Shown here: positions 12,673 to 23,664 of the stretch, in pieces | How the letters are laid out: each line of letters opens with the position of its first letter | Numbering within the stretch: position 1 is the first letter of the stretch | Assembly: GCF_950023065.1 (NCBI RefSeq) | Contig: NC_088681.1 | Span: 38,040,836 to 38,104,835, forward strand | Direction of reading: 5' to 3' | From: Planococcus citri | Taxonomy: Eukaryota; Arthropoda; Insecta; Hemiptera; Pseudococcidae | DNA: 64,000 bases | Made by a program: the position numbers and the translations under genes | Notes under the pieces: model-generated | The model's input: the letters and a program-made list of their open reading frames with translations, nothing else | Told to the model about the DNA's origin: nothing | Databases searched by the model: none

Positions 12673-14293
12673 AAAAAAGTATTTGAATAGGTTGGTAACT
12701 TATCCCTACACTAATACATCAAAATTCACCCACTGACACCTTGCACGATACACTTTAGGGCAATTCATCATACACCAGTGCATTATAATTTGCATAAGTC
12801 AACTTTTAAAGGAACTAAGTAGGCACTTGAGATACTAGACGACAAGTTGATGTAAATATATTCGCATACTTCAAGTACATATTTGAAGACATTACCCATC
12901 GTAACCACGTTTACAGGTAAAAATGACCGAAAAATTATCCTTAAACGTGAATATTTCTAGAATAAAGGTAGGTAAATCATACACACACATTTGGGCTCGA
13001 GTGAATTTTTGATACGTTCTTTAACAGAGTACTAAATAGAATTTGAATTTAGACAACCTCCTGCTCCAATTTTACATGTTATGAAATTAAAATAAAGAGC
13101 GAAGGGCTGCGATAGTACACTATATAATTTAAACTCCATTACACCGTTTCAACTGGGCTCGGACAAACATACTTTTTTGCAGGTAGTTATAACCTCGAGA
13201 ACCCCTTAATTTCTACCTGAGATTCGAATAATTTAGCCATTTAGTCGAGTCCCAGCGCTTATGAATTTTTACTCGACTCCGTATCATGGCTCCTGGCGCA
13301 GAAATACGGTACCATCCAATCCACATGTGCGTTCCGTGAAGCGCAAATAATTAAATGAAGGATTACAATGACCTATTGTAAACGTATTACGTCGGTTATT
13401 GCGTTTCGGTGTAATCTGGGTAGGATTTACGATGTTTAGAATAAATTATGATACATGGTTTATATCACACATAGTGTAACGTATGAATCAATCAATTAAT
13501 CTAACTCGTGTATCATTTTTACTCGTCTAGGAAAAAACACACACATACAGAGTGAACAAAATCTGGACCATTTACATAAATGATTCGATTTCCAAGAGCA
13601 TCGTTAGCATTTTTTTAGAGGGGAGTGTGATTTTGAAGCCTCGAGGCAAAACACTTCATTTTTCCGGTATCTATTTCCACATTGAGGGAGCATTCAAACT
13701 ACCAAAATTCTGCTTACGTAAGAATGTTCTTACTTTAGCTAACTCCCTACCGTTTGGCAAAAAAATCCATCGAATAAACACCACCATCGACAAATCACGT
13801 TCTATTGGTAGGTACTTAAAGCTGGAAAATCATTCACGAAAAAAATGATATTTCAGGTAAATTATCATCGGAAATCACATTTCACTCGATTGATTCTAAA
13901 TTGAAAGTGAAATCAAAACGATGTCGAGCAAATCGTATCCGGAGTCTTGTAGATTGAAAAGTGCACTTGGTCGTCTCCTGCCTCGTTTGCAGGAATTATA
14001 AAGGGATTGGCAAAGTAAGGGGCCTTCGATACGAGCACGTTTTGTCCGTAAATTATGGTACCTAGCTGGAAAAAGATTAAGGCGGAGAGTGGAGAAAAAA
14101 AAACACAACCGAAGAAAATTATTAACTGCGCATCGAGAAGCACGAGTATTAATATGGGGATTGTGTTTTCCAAAATATACGAATGTACAAAACTACAACC
14201 ATCTGCGACCAATTACTAATGTTCGACATTCGATAAACAATTTTTTTCCCGTTTTGACGCGAGAAAGGGGTTCGATTGACAATTCATTTTTAG
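12043..14293. other. Gene-free stretch with two poly(A) tracts
   Basis: Poly(A) tracts of about 28 bases near 12,393-12,420 and about 40 bases near 12,630-12,671 stand out; each could mark the end of an old retrotransposed copy, but I see no recognisable body upstream. The stretch at 13.0-14.3 kb is less AT-rich and has several open frames without support. Confidence 0.35.
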
Positions 14294-14521
14294 GAGACGC
14301 ATTTGGCGCTCAGGTCCGCACCATTTCGTACTTCGATCCCCTATTGTATGGCATGGCAAAGTTCGATGCTTATGGTGGTACATATTTTGCTACTGGTGGA
14401 AAGTTTGCTAACATGAACCATTATACCTACGAGTGCTTTGATAACTACCGACACTTAACTTGCGATAATGGTTTAGACTTTGAAAATTATATAGCCAGCC
14501 TTGAACTTGGATTTAACTACA
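14294..14521 (+). CDS. Candidate coding exon, product unknown
   Basis: A 228-base segment follows a T-rich tract ending TTTTTAG and ends with the donor GTAGGT. It lies inside a longer open frame (14089-14622, 177 codons). The translated stretch looks protein-like rather than biased: it includes FDPLLYGMAKFDAYGG, ATGGKFANMNHYTYE and LDFENYIASLELGF, rich in Tyr, Phe, Gly and Asp, with two cysteines. I do not recognise the family. No partner exons are identified, so it may be one exon of a spliced gene, the whole 177-codon frame, or a chance open frame in a GC-richer stretch. Confidence 0.3.
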
Positions 14522-14949
14522 GTAGGTATTATAGACTTGCGATATTGGAATTTCAAAACGATAGAAAGCGTCAAGACCGCAGAAATCGTCCGGCTTTCAT
14601 ACGAATTTCCGATACAAATTAGATAAACGGAATCTCAATCAGATTTCCATAACGAGAACACCCTCGGGGAAGGATATGAATATTTTTCACTTCTTTCTAA
14701 CAACTTCCCCTTTTTTTCGCGTAAAACTAACACGTATCGAAATTGATTTTCAAAGTATCGATAAGGTGGCAAGAGAAGGACAAACCAGAGCGAAAGTGAA
14801 TACGGTAAGCGAAATGGAAATAGCCTCGTTTTTTTTCTAAAAGAAATGCCCTTGAAATTTCTAAGAAAAAAAACATCGAATTGGGAATTTCAGGTATGCT
14901 GATAGATCTTTTCATGGCCCTTTTGATGTCGTGAAGGGGCAACAACATT

Positions 14950-15560
14950 TCGCACACTTATCAGAATTCGATTTTTTAACTAGATTTTAGTGAATTTACC
15001 TAATTCAAGGAATTTTTCATCTTCAATTTCACGTCAAAAAATTACAGTTACAAGTAAAGTTTGGCCATCCAAAGTTTCTTTGCTCGGGGAAGGAGGTGAG
15101 GTTGAAAAAATGGTCATTGAAAATTTTCTTATTTATTAGTACGACTAACGAGAGGCAGAAGCAGCTACATTTGAAACCTGCTGTAGTGATTTCTTAGTTT
15201 TCTCAAAAAATTTCAAATCGCTCTAGAAGGGACATTGGGATAAAAATGAACTTCAAAACCTATGTAGGTATGTATAACTTTGATCGGTACTTATTGAGCA
15301 GTGAGCACCCTCTAACAGTGTTTTAGGTTTTTATGTAGTTACCTATACCTACCAGGAAATTCTATAGGTATGAGTTAAAAAGTGAATTTTTGATCAATTT
15401 GAAAATTCTAGAAAAAGTGGGGGGAAAAATCAAATTTTCAAAGAAAGGTGTACAACGAACGATTTTTTGGCGAGGTATCGTTTTGGTGTATCTACTAGAT
15501 CACTCGTCTTGAAAACAATCGAATTGTTAGTTTGACCTTTTGACCCTTCCAGGAGGGTTT
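14950..15560. repeat. Segmental duplication block A, upstream part
   Basis: From about 14,950 this sequence aligns collinearly with about 23,665-24,370. Shared landmarks are ACTAGATTTTAGTG, GGCCATCCAAAGTTTCTTT (TGACCATCC in the other copy) and TAGTTTGACCTTTTGACCC. The homology continues after two insertions in this copy (15,625-16,319 and 16,536-18,384). Together with the downstream gene it shows that the 523-aa gene and its upstream region were duplicated as one unit. Confidence 0.75.
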
Positions 15561-15624
15561 TGATTTTAAAATTTCTGAAAAATTTGATATTTACTTGAAG
15601 ACTTCAAAAAGGTCAAATTGAGAT

Positions 15625-16319
15625 CAGTGCCGGTTTTAAGGGGGGGGATTTGGGTGATAATCCCCCCCCCCAAGAGGCCAGTTTTTTTGGAAAAAATTTT
15701 GATGCTATAAAGTGGGAATTTTCCAAGCATTTTTGCGCTCTTGTTTCACTGAGATGGATGCCGATTACAAACCAATGTTCATTTTTTTTCATATTTTTTG
15801 AGAAGAAGGAGCCTTTTTCTTCTCAAGCCCACATTATATAGGTATATTTGTACACGATTTACTTTGAATAATACTTTGCAGGCAAATTTCAGTCACATGA
15901 TGTCCCTCCTTTTTAAAAATTAAATAAATAAATAACATATTTATTCAGTGGCGTGGCCAGGGAGTGAAGGGGGCCATTGCCCTCCCTTGCGAACAAAAAT
16001 TTGAAATAAAACATGCAAAAGTGAACGGTTTTTTTTGTTGTTTGGACCCATTTTTTCTAAAAATTTTCGCTCTCGCTTCGCTCGAGCAGTAATTTTACCT
16101 TCATTTTCGTAATATAATCACCACACCTAATTTCGATTTTTCATGCCTAAAAATCTGGTTTTGCCTCCTCCTTGAGGAAATTCTGACTATGCCACTGTAT
16201 TTATTTGATTTCTGCTCTCCGAGAAGCTTAATTTTACCCCCCCCCAAAATGAGACGGCAAAATTGTTTGGTTCTGACCCAATTATCCCCCTCCAAAGAAA
16301 AATCCTGACACCGGTACTG
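15625..16319. mobile_element. hAT-like non-autonomous element, 8-bp TSD
   Basis: The ends are CAGTGCCGGT at 15625 and, reverse-complemented, CAGTACCGGT at 16319. The element is bracketed by an exact 8-bp duplication ATTGAGAT (15617-15624 and 16320-16327), the size made by hAT transposases. The homologous position in the second duplication block (near 24.4 kb) lacks the element. It has no transposase gene. Terminal C/G runs (GGGGGGGG at about 15,641 and CCCCCCCC at about 16,238) form an inner inverted repeat. A second element is nested inside. Confidence 0.8.
15946..16197. mobile_element. Nested 252-bp hAT-like MITE, 8-bp TSD
   Basis: The ends are CAGTGGCGTGGCCAG (15946) and, reverse-complemented, CAGTGGCATAGTCAG (ending 16197). 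Flanks carry an exact 8-bp duplication TATTTATT (15938-15945 and 16198-16205). It lies wholly within the element at 15,625-16,319, so it inserted later. It has no coding capacity; CAGTGGCG-type ends with 8-bp duplications are typical of hAT-derived MITEs. Confidence 0.85.
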
Positions 16320-16535
16320 ATTGAGATTGTTTTTGAGTCGGGTAATCTGACACTCTATAGGAATTTTACGATAACCACCTAAAAGATCGAGAGGATGTCC
16401 AATAGGCACAGACCAAAATTATAGGAGCTTAAGTTCATGTTTGGCCCTTCTAAAGCGATTCGAAGGTCCTCTAAGAAATTGAAAAATCGCTGGAGGGAAG
16501 GCTTTGAAATGGACCATAACTATTTGTTCTCGATG

Positions 16536-18384
16536 CTCAGTGACTCGGATGGCGCGCATGGCGTTTTACAACAAAACTATGACCATATCAAGAGTTGAAA
16601 GTAGTAATTTCGTAGTAATTTTCAACGAGGAATTCGAATCCGATGCCCTTTTTTTCGCTAAACCCTTTGAACGGGAAAGGGGGGTACCAAAATCAAATTT
16701 TGTAAAAATGAAAAAAAAATCGAGTGATAATGTCAAATTATAGGTTTTTTTGGGTCGAGAAACACGAATCTGAGGACCTGAGGTCCTTTTTTCCCTCAGA
16801 CCCTTTGGGGGCCCTTGGAGAGGTGCTACCAAAATCAAATTTTCAAAAATGAAGAAAATTGAGTGATATGTCAAATCAAAATCAGTGCTGTGAGAACGCG
16901 GAAGTGCTCGTTCCCGTTCCCGTTCTTTGTTCTCACAATAAAGAACGCCGTTCTTTGTTCCTTATCACTCCCAAAAATCTAACACCTCGTTCCTGTTCCT
17001 AGTTCTTATGCTTCATAAGCAGAAGCGTTCCCGTTCCCGTTCTCATTCTCAATCAAATTTCCAAAATTTACATTCCTGTGTTCCCATTCCCGTTCCCAAT
17101 AGGGTTCTGTGGTACAAGCGAAGCCATTTTTGATGGAAATTTTTTTCATTTTCTTCTATTGTACCCAAAAACTACTAAAAGTTTGTGGAAAAAGCATATT
17201 TTTTCCTATTTTTCAGAGTTTTGGGAGGTAATTTGAGAACCCTGAAAGAACATCTAAGAATGCCAAATTAGCACTCCGTTCCCATTCCTGTTCTCGTTCT
17301 CACAAATTTAATGTTCTCGTTCTCAGTAAGAACGTTCTTCAAGAGGATTTGTGTGATTATCCGTTCGTTCTTTGAAGGAAATTTGAAAAGTTGCGTTCTT
17401 TATGCGTTCCCGTTCCCGTTTTCGTTCGTTCTCACAGCACTGGTCAAAATAATAGGTTTTTTGGGTCAAGAGACCCAAATCTGAGGTCTTTTTTCCCCTC
17501 AGACCAGTTGGGGGCCCTTGGGGAGGTGCTACCAAAATCAAATTTTGTGAAAATAAAAAAAAATCGAGTGATATGGTAAAATATAGGGTTTCTGGGTCGA
17601 GAAACACGAATCTGAGGTACTTTTTTTTCATTCGGCCCCTAGGCGAGGCGTTACCGAAATCAAATTTTGAAAAAATCACAAAAATTTGAGTAGATTATCA
17701 AAATTTAGATATTTTGGTTGAGGGGTTTTATTAGGCAGTTTTTCAATCATTCGACCCGATATCGTCGGTTATTTTTTATCATAACTTGAAAAAACGCACC
17801 TAATCGCAAAGTAACTAACCACGCCCAAATTCTACACACTTCAACATACATTTTCACGCAATCGCGGTTTCGAAGGGAGTTCAATGAAACAACATATGGC
17901 TATTCACTTACAATTATTTCACGTTACATTTAGTTAAAATGAGACGAGATATCTTAAGAATGGTAGCACTTATCCAAGGGCCCCCGAGGGGTCTGAGGGA
18001 AGAAAGGGCCTCAGATTCGTGTTCCTCGGCCCAAAAAACCTATATTTTGACATATCAGTCGATTTTTTTTATTTTTACAAAATTTGATTTTGGTAGCACC
18101 TCCCCATGGGGTCTGAGGGTAAAAAGGACCTCAGATTCGTGTTTCTTGATCCAAAAACATACATTTTGACATATCACTCAATTTTTTTTTCATTTTTACA
18201 AAATTTGATTTTGCCCCCCCCCCTCCCTTTAAGGGGTCTGTCGAAAAAAAAACTAAAAAAAAGGACATCTGATTCGAATTCCTCGTTGAAAATTACTACG
18301 AAATCACTACTTTCAATTTTTGATATGGTCATAGTTTTGCTGTAAATGCCTTGCGCGCCTTTTCTCGCAATCCGAGTGACTGTG
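16536..18384. mobile_element. 1.85-kb foldback element with repeat-built arms
   Basis: The ends are inverted (CAGTGACTCGG against CAGTCACTCGG) and flanked by CGATG on both sides (16531-16535 and 18385-18389), a probable 5-bp target duplication. The left arm, 16,536-16,880, is matched in reverse by about 17,950-18,384. Each arm carries tandem units of about 110-190 bases containing ACCAAAATCAAATTTT, GAAACACGAATCTGAGG and CCTCAGACCC; two more such units lie at 17,450-17,700. The centre holds a CGTTCC array. The homologous sequence near 24,636 is continuous across the site (GTTGATGTTTGGG), an empty site. No transposase is encoded. Confidence 0.8.
16888..17445. repeat. CGTTCC-rich array inside the foldback element
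   Basis: Irregular clusters of CGTTCCCGTTCC and GTTCTCGTTCTCA, with TTCTTTGTTC and AAGAACG interspersed, recur at 16,905-17,100 and 17,275-17,435, separated by about 170 bases of ordinary AT-rich sequence. The phrase GTTCTCACAGCACTG near the right end answers CAGTGCTGTGAGAACG at the left end (about 16,883-16,898), so this array is itself bounded by a short inverted repeat and could be an element nested in the foldback element. Confidence 0.65.
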
Positions 18385-18664
18385 CGATGTTTGGGAGTTG
18401 AATTGAAGGAATTATTCTTACGCTCACCTACGTACTTTAGAATATTGTATTATTTCAAGTAGGGTGAAATTTGAAACTACATAATTATGTACCTATAATT
18501 ACCCCGTCCTAAGATTTTTAATCAAAACGGTCACCTGACATTCATAACCAAAATCTATCAGCGCCGTGAACTGCAGAAAAAATAGGCAACATTTCGTTCA
18601 AGGGAAGGTAGGGTACCACTTTTTGTCACGAATAACCTTCCAACGTTCGGTGAGGTACATGTAA

Positions 18665-18983
18665 GGGCCCACCGTCGACCGTATATAATGGACGAATAAT
18701 TCAAATCGCAGGAAATGACGGCTAGATTTTGGATGCAGAATCCAGGAAACCTTCTGCTCATGCGCCAAACATGACGCTTACGGTGCTGGTGGAGAGAGAG
18801 ACGGTTTACTGGTTGAACGTGGGTTGAACCAGTGAACCGTCTCTCTCTCCACCAGCACCGTAAGCGTCATGTTTGGCGCATGAGCAGAAGGTTTCCTGGA
18901 TTCTGCATCCAAAATCTAGCCGTCACATTTTGTCTTTTTTTCACCGTTGAATTATTCGTCCATTATATACGGTCGACGGGGCC
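18665..18983. repeat. Long palindrome with 150-bp arms upstream of the 523-aa gene
   Basis: The left arm (18665-18814) and right arm (18827-18983) are inverted copies around a loop of about 12 bases. The inner 100 bases (TTGGCGCATGAGCAGAAGG, CTTACGGTGCTGGTGGAGAG) are almost perfectly complementary. After a short unmatched patch the outer part matches again (GTCGACCGTATATAATGG on the left). Each arm therefore carries a TATATAA-like motif, facing opposite ways. The second duplicated gene lacks this palindrome at the equivalent place near 24.9-25.0 kb. Confidence 0.85.
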
Positions 18984-19259
18984 CACGGAAGTTCCGTGGC
19001 CAATGGCTCTCTGTGCACTACCGACGGTCTACCAAACGTTGGATGCGCGCGTCACCACGGACAGCCAGGCAGCGCTGCTGATAACGGTGAAGTATGTATC
19101 GCGTTCTTTTCCTACTTGTATGTGTGTGTTAATACTGCCAGTCATATGTGTGTGTGTGACTGTGTGTGTAAAATTTTGGTCGTTAGTGAGTGTCGTGTGC
19201 TCGTGTGTGTGATATTTGTGCCATTGTGCGATGTGCGTGTTCATTTCATGTGCACAGCA

Positions 19260-19435
19260 AAGTCCAACTTCAAAGTCTGTGATTACGACTGATAACGAAA
19301 TTATTTTAGCATTTAGCTTGTTCAACGCAGATGATTCAAACTTCGCAGTCGTGTAAAAAAATAATGTGTCTTCGTCGGTGTTTGTAGCCGAATATAATAT
19401 TAAAAGTCGATCCAGATCGTTATTTACATTCTTTG
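19260..19435 (+). other. Likely non-coding 5' exon of the 523-aa gene
   Basis: The sequence up to the donor at 19435/19436 (TCTTTG then GTGAGT) is strongly conserved with 25,260-25,404 upstream of the paralogous gene, including GTCGATCCAGATCGTTATTT. It has no long open frame that joins the coding exon. The intron would run 19436-19611 and end TTTTATTTTCAG, ten bases before the start codon. The exon's 5' end is not defined by the sequence. A (GT)n-rich stretch at about 19,119-19,220 lies just upstream, and the paralogue has (GT)n at the same place. Confidence 0.6.
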
Positions 19436-19621
19436 GTGAGTTGAATTTATGAATTGAATCATACACTAATATAGGTACTATTCTGTGATTACCCAAATAC
19501 CCAGATTATTAGATATCGAACAAACCGAACGCTTAGATACTCATTCAAAATTCGCAGAAGGATATCTTCTTATATTCTTACGCAATAATTCTTGAACGGT
19601 TTTATTTTCAGATTACTCAAA

Positions 19622-21193
19622 ATGGATTCAACCTCGTCAGATGGACGAAGCCTTCGATCGTTGTTCAATGGACATCCGCCGACGTTGAAAAGAAGCTGCT
19701 CTTTGAAGATAGCGTTATCATTATGGAAATATGTCTTATTTTGCGATAAAGTCACCGAAAAAGTTGTCTATCGGTTCTCGTTGCCGTTGGAATCTAATAC
19801 CAGAAATGAGACAGACGGAGAACTGGGTGGCGATCTCAATTCAATATTTTCCATCGACGTAAAGAAATCATTGAATGCCTTGAAATTGCCCAGATCAATT
19901 GCAGAGTGTATCCGGAAATCGTGCCAACAAGTCGGAAATGAAATGAACAAATGGAAAGATCTCATGAGGAATGAAATACTACCTTCGGTTAAGGTTAACA
20001 TGTCCCTATCTCATTTGAAATGCTGCACGTGGTATTCGAACGGTACGATCGATTATAAAGAAAGTGCTCGAAAATTTGTATCGATTGCTGACATCGATAA
20101 AACTAAACAATTCGAAATCGCTTCCCATTTCTGTTTGGAGGATGTACTGATCGATTTATGCGAATCTCCGGATGCGGCCCTCTTACAGTTGATGGAAAGT
20201 TTCACCAAAAAAATCCAATTCTATAGCAAACCTCTTGTTTATTATTGGTTGTGTAAATTGACCAAGCAAATAAATGAATTACCGATGGTTCAAAATGCTG
20301 CTTCTAATGCCGCTTCCGTAGATGTTCTAATGCTTACACGTTGCAGTGTCAAGTATTATTGGTGGTCGATCGAATACTTTTTCCGACGTTTAAGCGATGA
20401 AAATCAAAGTGCAATCGCTATCCAACTCATTCAATCAAGATCATTATTTCGCGAAGTGCATCCGAAAGAATTGGCGGTAACGATGAACGAGAATCAGCTC
20501 ACTGCGATGCTGTCTTCCATTCCGGTCGATTTTATTTGCAAATTGATGGAATACCACGACCCACAGTTGGCATTGTCAGTATGGACTCGTGTCAAGGATT
20601 GGATCATCGACGAACAGTTTATTATTTTGATGAAAAATTTGATGAAAAATTATTACTCGTACGACTATGACAATCGTCAAATGCGCAGTATTTGTTCAAT
20701 GAAAATTTGGAATTCAGCTTACGATCATCAGAAAAATGTTTTCTTGAGCCAAGATAAAAGCGTAATCATCGAGACATTTTTCAATGGATGCTATACCGAA
20801 TTTTCGACTTCGGTTTTATCGTACGCTTCGGCAGAACGCAGAAAAGAATTGTTTTTATATCACGGATATTTTCTTGTGCAATATGCCGAATCTGAGCGCG
20901 ACTACGTCAGTAAAATTCTCCGCGTTTGTCTACCGAATCCGAGCGATGCTGATGTAGAAGAATTTATACAAGCTGTGTTGAGTCGAACTTCAAGAAATGC
21001 TAGGTACATCGAACATAATGAAACACGCTGCGCTGAATTCTTGAAGTCATATTTTCCCAATAATTACGAAACTTTAATGAAAAATCCAAATTTTTTACCT
21101 CGGTTCGATAGAAATCGCGATCCAATTTCAAATGTTTCGTACTTGGGGCCTCATGCGAACGTGCATTTGGCGGTTCCACGTAATTTACTGTAG
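19622..21193 (+). CDS. Unknown 523-aa probably all-helical protein, paralogue A
   Basis: A single open exon of 524 codons starts at ATG 19622, ten bases after the acceptor of a 5' UTR intron; both paralogues share this start (MDSTS.DG.SLRSLFNGHPP). I do not recognise the family. There is no signal peptide, membrane segment or zinc motif. The chain looks helical throughout, with recurring blocks of the type aromatic/leucine-rich helix then polar loop, as in alpha-solenoid proteins: around residue 155 ASHFCLEDVLIDLCESPDA, around 245 YYWWSIEYFFRRLS, around 290 a block ending SSIPVDFICKLMEY, and around 400 SYASAERRKELFLYHG. It ends HLAVPRNLL, followed by AATAAA at about 21,323. The paralogue at 25,570 is alignable over nearly its whole length with few gaps, so both appear to be maintained as proteins. 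The cellular role is unknown. Confidence 0.85.
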   Translation: MDSTSSDGRSLRSLFNGHPPTLKRSCSLKIALSLWKYVLFCDKVTEKVVYRFSLPLESNTRNETDGELGGDLNSIFSIDVKKSLNALKLPRSIAECIRKSCQQVGNEMNKWKDLMRNEILPSVKVNMSLSHLKCCTWYSNGTIDYKESARKFVSIADIDKTKQFEIASHFCLEDVLIDLCESPDAALLQLMESFTKKIQFYSKPLVYYWLCKLTKQINELPMVQNAASNAASVDVLMLTRCSVKYYWWSIEYFFRRLSDENQSAIAIQLIQSRSLFREVHPKELAVTMNENQLTAMLSSIPVDFICKLMEYHDPQLALSVWTRVKDWIIDEQFIILMKNLMKNYYSYDYDNRQMRSICSMKIWNSAYDHQKNVFLSQDKSVIIETFFNGCYTEFSTSVLSYASAERRKELFLYHGYFLVQYAESERDYVSKILRVCLPNPSDADVEEFIQAVLSRTSRNARYIEHNETRCAEFLKSYFPNNYETLMKNPNFLPRFDRNRDPISNVSYLGPHANVHLAVPRNLL

Positions 21194-21329
21194 ATACTGT
21201 ATCTGTGTATGTACTTTATTAATTGTGACAAAAATATATTTTTCTATGTTGATACTTAGGTATGTAAGATACGAAAATTTATTCGAGATTATGCCCTGTA
21301 AAAATGAAATTATTTGTTGAGCAATAAAC

Positions 21330-22131
21330 GAAAACTATTTTTTTTAAAAACATTTTTCATCTGCCTATCGTTGAATTTTTCTCATTCCTTGACTTATATT
21401 ATTAGTACTAGTTAGTATATAAACTCGCGCGTGAGTACAGCAATAAATTTAGCAAGTTGCATCATTTATTTTAATGTTATTGATGCTGAAAAGTCAACGG
21501 GTATCAATGTGAAATATGTTCTCTTCTGTTCTGTGTTTTCTACCTTGCAAACTTGTTCGTTTCATTCGAATCAATTTCAACTTAAATGTGAACAGACCAT
21601 TGACCATGGCATCAAAATCAAAATTTCAATTTCTCTCAATTCAAGAAAAAATTAATTAAAACTCTAAAAATTATGAAAATTCCATAAGGTCATCTCACGA
21701 GGAAAAATTGCCACATCACGACGACAAAATTTTAATAAAAGATCGTCAAAATGAACAACACCGAGCATTTCATTCCAATACAAAAATTGAAAAATTACAA
21801 ATTTTCAAAATCAAAATAAAATTCCGAAAATTTATAATTATTTCAAATTTTAGGATTCAAAAAGAACTAAATTAAATGTTCTTTTAGCTTCAAAATAGTG
21901 TTTTTGTATCGGTCTCACACCAACTACATAAAAAACCACCCCTTAGCAACCAAAAAAGCTTGAAAAAAGGATAAAGTAATTGAAAAGTAGGTAACCAAGA
22001 AAGTTATAAAACCCGAGTAAAATAAAGTCTCTTCTCCAAGGAGGGTTTTAAATCACGAATATTTCTTTGATCAAGTTGACTTATTGCTCGATCACACATG
22101 ATCATCCGGTCCAGGTCTTCAGCTTGATTCA
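21330..22131. other. AT-rich intergenic stretch
   Basis: This is the 3' flank of the first helical-protein gene. I see no exon or RNA gene in it. It runs into the inverted-repeat element that starts near 22,132. Confidence 0.4.
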
Positions 22132-23517
22132 AACTAACAAGGGAACCTCTTGAGGTGTCACACTCCGATTCGAACGGGACCACGATTTTTGGAAAGAGCA
22201 TAGTCTAAACCCCCAAAACCAAATTTTCAGCTGCCCAAGTTCATTTTTCGATTTTTGGCGAAATTTGAAAATTCAAAATTGACTGTTTTTGGCGATTTAT
22301 GCTTTTTTTAAAAAAGTACGTACTTGATCAATAAAAATGGTCAAAATAAGTCCCAAAACTAATATTAATTACCCAAATCCTAATTACACCATTTCCAGCC
22401 AATCTGGAGCCTCCAGTGCGATATTTCAATTTCTCCAGAATTTTGAATTTGCTCCAGAAGGCGTGAATATGCAGTTGGGCAGCTAAAAATCGAGTTGTGT
22501 ATTATACTCGACCTGTTTAATGAGTTTATCTACATTTGAGCCGATTTTGAAAGTGACACCTCAAGAGTGGTTTTTTGAGCAGCTTTTTTCAAAATTGAAA
22601 AATCCTAAAAATCAAAAGATAACCGTTTGTGAGGAAATTTTTGGATTTTGCGCGAATCGCTGTATTTCTTCAAGAACTAACCCTCGGAGCGCAAATTCTA
22701 CCATTTCCAGCCGTTTAGAAACGAGAGTGACAACTCAAAGAACCACTCTTGAGATGTCACTCTCAAAATCGGCTCAAATGTGGATAAACTCGTTAAACAG
22801 GTCGAGTATACGTAATACACAACTCAATTTTTAGCAGCCCAACTGCATATTCACGCCTTCTGGAGCAAATTCAAAATTCTGGAGAAATTGAAAAATCGCA
22901 CTGGAGGCTCCAGAATGGCTGGAAATTGTGAAATTTTGATTTGGGGGGGGGGGTTAGTTTTGGACAAAATACAGCGATTCGCGTGAATTTCAAAATTTTC
23001 CACACAAACGGGAAACTTTTGATTTTTAGGATTTTTTAATTTTGAAAAAAGCTGGTCAAAAAGACACTTTTGAGGTGTCACTCTCAAAATCGGCTCAAAT
23101 GTGGATAAACTCGTTAAACAGGTCGAGTGTAATATACAACTCGATTTTTTAGCTGCCCAACTTCATTTATGTATTCACGGTTTCTGGAGCAAATTCAAAA
23201 TTCTGAAGAAATTGAAAAATCGCGCTGGAGGCTCCAGACTGGCTTAAAATGGTGAAATTTGGATTTGGGTAATTAATATTAGTTTCGGGACTTATTTTGA
23301 CCATTTTTATTGATCAAGTACGCACTTTTTAAAAAAAAGCATAAATCGCCAAAAACAGTCAATTTTGAATTTTCAAAAATTCGCCAAAAATCAAAAAATG
23401 AACTTGGGCAGCTGAAAATTTGGTTTTGGGGGTTTTAGACTATGCTCTTTCCAAAAATCGCGGTCTCGTTCAAATCGGAGTGTGACACCTCAAGAGGTTC
23501 CCTTGTAAGCTTGAGCT
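22132..23517. mobile_element. 1.4-kb foldback-like inverted-repeat element
   Basis: The outer arms are inverted copies: 22,132-22,470 (AACCTCTTGAGGTGTCACAC, then AAACCAAATTTTCAGCTGCCC) is answered by about 23,180-23,517. Inner segments carrying TTTATCTACATTTGAGCCG, GGAGGCTCCAGA and TGCATATTCACGCCTTCTGG occur three times in alternating orientation at about 22,440-22,560, 22,760-22,900 and 23,060-23,230. The whole could fold into a long hairpin with sub-hairpins. It encodes nothing and lies between the two duplicated gene blocks. I could not identify a clean target duplication. Confidence 0.7.
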
Positions 23518-23664
23518 CTATGCTGAAATCGTCTGCAGCCTGACCGAGTGACCGGTCAGATGTGTCTGAATGGCAAAATAATCGCAAAAAGAACGCATTT
23601 TAGAGTAATTTACCCCCCCCCGCCCGGTTCTTATACATACATACCTTCATTTCCCAATTTGATG

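Noticed and set aside
18558..19292. Open frames sharing MSRRFPGFCIQNLAV on both strands
   Set aside because: They come from the two arms of the palindrome at 18,665-18,983, and the rest is (GT)n translation.
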